Assembly: GCA_004558145.1 (NCBI GenBank)
Contig: SFDQ01000017.1
Span: 1 to 13,282 of the forward strand
From: Oscillospiraceae bacterium
GTDB taxonomy: Bacteria; Bacillota_A; Clostridia; Oscillospirales; Ruminococcaceae
Reading direction: 5' to 3'
DNA length: 13,282 nt
The notes below the pieces were generated by a model. It searched no databases. It was not told the DNA's origin and worked only from the letters and a program-made list of their open reading frames with translations. The first letter of the stretch is position 1, and every line of letters starts with the position of its first letter. Both the position numbers and the translations under genes were made by a program. Below, in pieces: positions 12,674 to 13,282 of the stretch.

Positions 12674-13282
12674 ATGACACGCTACTTCATGCGGGATACA
12701 CCGCTGTGCCAGATGGAACAGCAGATGATGACCCCGCCCTATTTCAAGCCCAGAGGCCATGGCCGATACTATCCCGGTTTTCAATATAGCAGAGATGACA
12801 TGGAGTGCCCATACTGCATGAGCTTCAGACGCAATCATCCCTGCCCTTTGGAGCAGTGCGTCTGTCTGGATGAACGGATCGTGGCTGGTGCGATTGACCT
12901 CAACGAGTTTGTCAGGGATTGCTTCTTCCCTGAAGCTGGAGCGCAGCTTCAGGCCCGGTTAGAGAGGAGTTTCAATGGCTGCTCCATTGAATTTTTCCTG
13001 AGCGACAGTCATCGTGAGCGCTGGCAGCACTGGCGTGAGCGCTGTTTTCGAATGCCGAACCGTAACCTGGCCGCACTGTTTCTTCTCACGGCGTATGGGG
13101 ACATCTGGCGCAGGATGATCTGGAAGTTTGATGCCAGTGGGCTTGACTTCCAATCTGTCCAGCTCGCCGGCATCCAACCGGAGCTGTACAGTGTTTATCA
13201 GGCGGCCAAAGCCATCTCCACCGGCAGCCGCAATATCACTCTTGCCGATCTCGCATCCCCCGAATTGGTCACAGATGAGGCG
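12674..13282 (+). CDS. Cysteine-rich ICE-associated protein, 3' end outside window
   Basis: An open frame of 203 codons runs to the window edge with no stop. It starts at ATG 12674, ten bases after AAAGGAG (12657-12663). The start MTRYFMRDTPLCQMEQQMM is followed by a cysteine cluster, CPYC (45-48) and C57, C62, C64 (CPLEQCVC), which could hold a zinc ion. The rest is a helical soluble region with NLAALFLLTAYGDIWRRM and ITLADLASPEL. I recognise this layout from clostridial conjugative elements, where such short cysteine-motif proteins accompany genes like the one at 11928. Function unknown; no catalytic residues identified. The next element genes should lie to the right. Confidence 0.75.
   Translation, partial: MTRYFMRDTPLCQMEQQMMTPPYFKPRGHGRYYPGFQYSRDDMECPYCMSFRRNHPCPLEQCVCLDERIVAGAIDLNEFVRDCFFPEAGAQLQARLERSFNGCSIEFFLSDSHRERWQHWRERCFRMPNRNLAALFLLTAYGDIWRRMIWKFDASGLDFQSVQLAGIQPELYSVYQAAKAISTGSRNITLADLASPELVTDEA

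Overview
The window looks like chromosomal DNA of a high-GC, probably spore-forming gut clostridium (Oscillospiraceae/Ruminococcaceae-like). The evidence is strong AGGAGG-type ribosome binding sites, many compact GC-rich intrinsic terminators, a 5S rRNA of clostridial type, a SleC-type spore cortex-lytic enzyme, and a right end resembling clostridial integrative conjugative elements (ICEs). The genus cannot be fixed from this stretch.

Layout: (1) 1-500: the 3' part of a 5S rRNA ends an rRNA operon, followed by its terminator and a gene-free spacer with a diverged 48-bp repeat. (2) 496-3640: housekeeping genes. These are a metallo-beta-lactamase-fold hydrolase (-), a small lipoprotein (+), the tRNA modification enzyme TcdA (-) and a LacX-type aldose epimerase (-). 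(3) 3785-7147: a two-gene + strand operon for peptidoglycan hydrolysis, probably spore cortex. It encodes an 885-aa SleC-like protein with six peptidoglycan-binding repeats, then an M15-type peptidase with one more repeat. Neither has a signal peptide. (4) 7203-9250: a visibly AT-richer islet with a DUF6508 protein and a class I methyltransferase. A 19-bp near-perfect direct repeat brackets the DUF6508 cassette. (5) 9251-11273: initiator tRNA (-), a histidine phosphatase (-), an XRE/S24 self-cleaving-type repressor (-), and a divergent 81-aa membrane protein (+) whose promoter holds a 17-bp dyad between -35 and -10. (6) 11309-11660: two serine tRNA genes, TGA and GCT, in one operon with its own promoter and terminator. 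(7) 11700-13282: a repeat-rich spacer with a tRNA T-arm-like fragment, then two genes of the kind found in clostridial ICEs. The second runs off the window.

How parts may work together: the SleC-like transglycosylase and the M15 peptidase would cut the glycan and the peptide of the same wall polymer and share the same binding module. The S24 repressor probably controls itself and the small membrane protein, which would make the latter damage-inducible. The serine tRNA operon plausibly marks an integration hot spot. All functions are inferred from sequence patterns; no database search was run.
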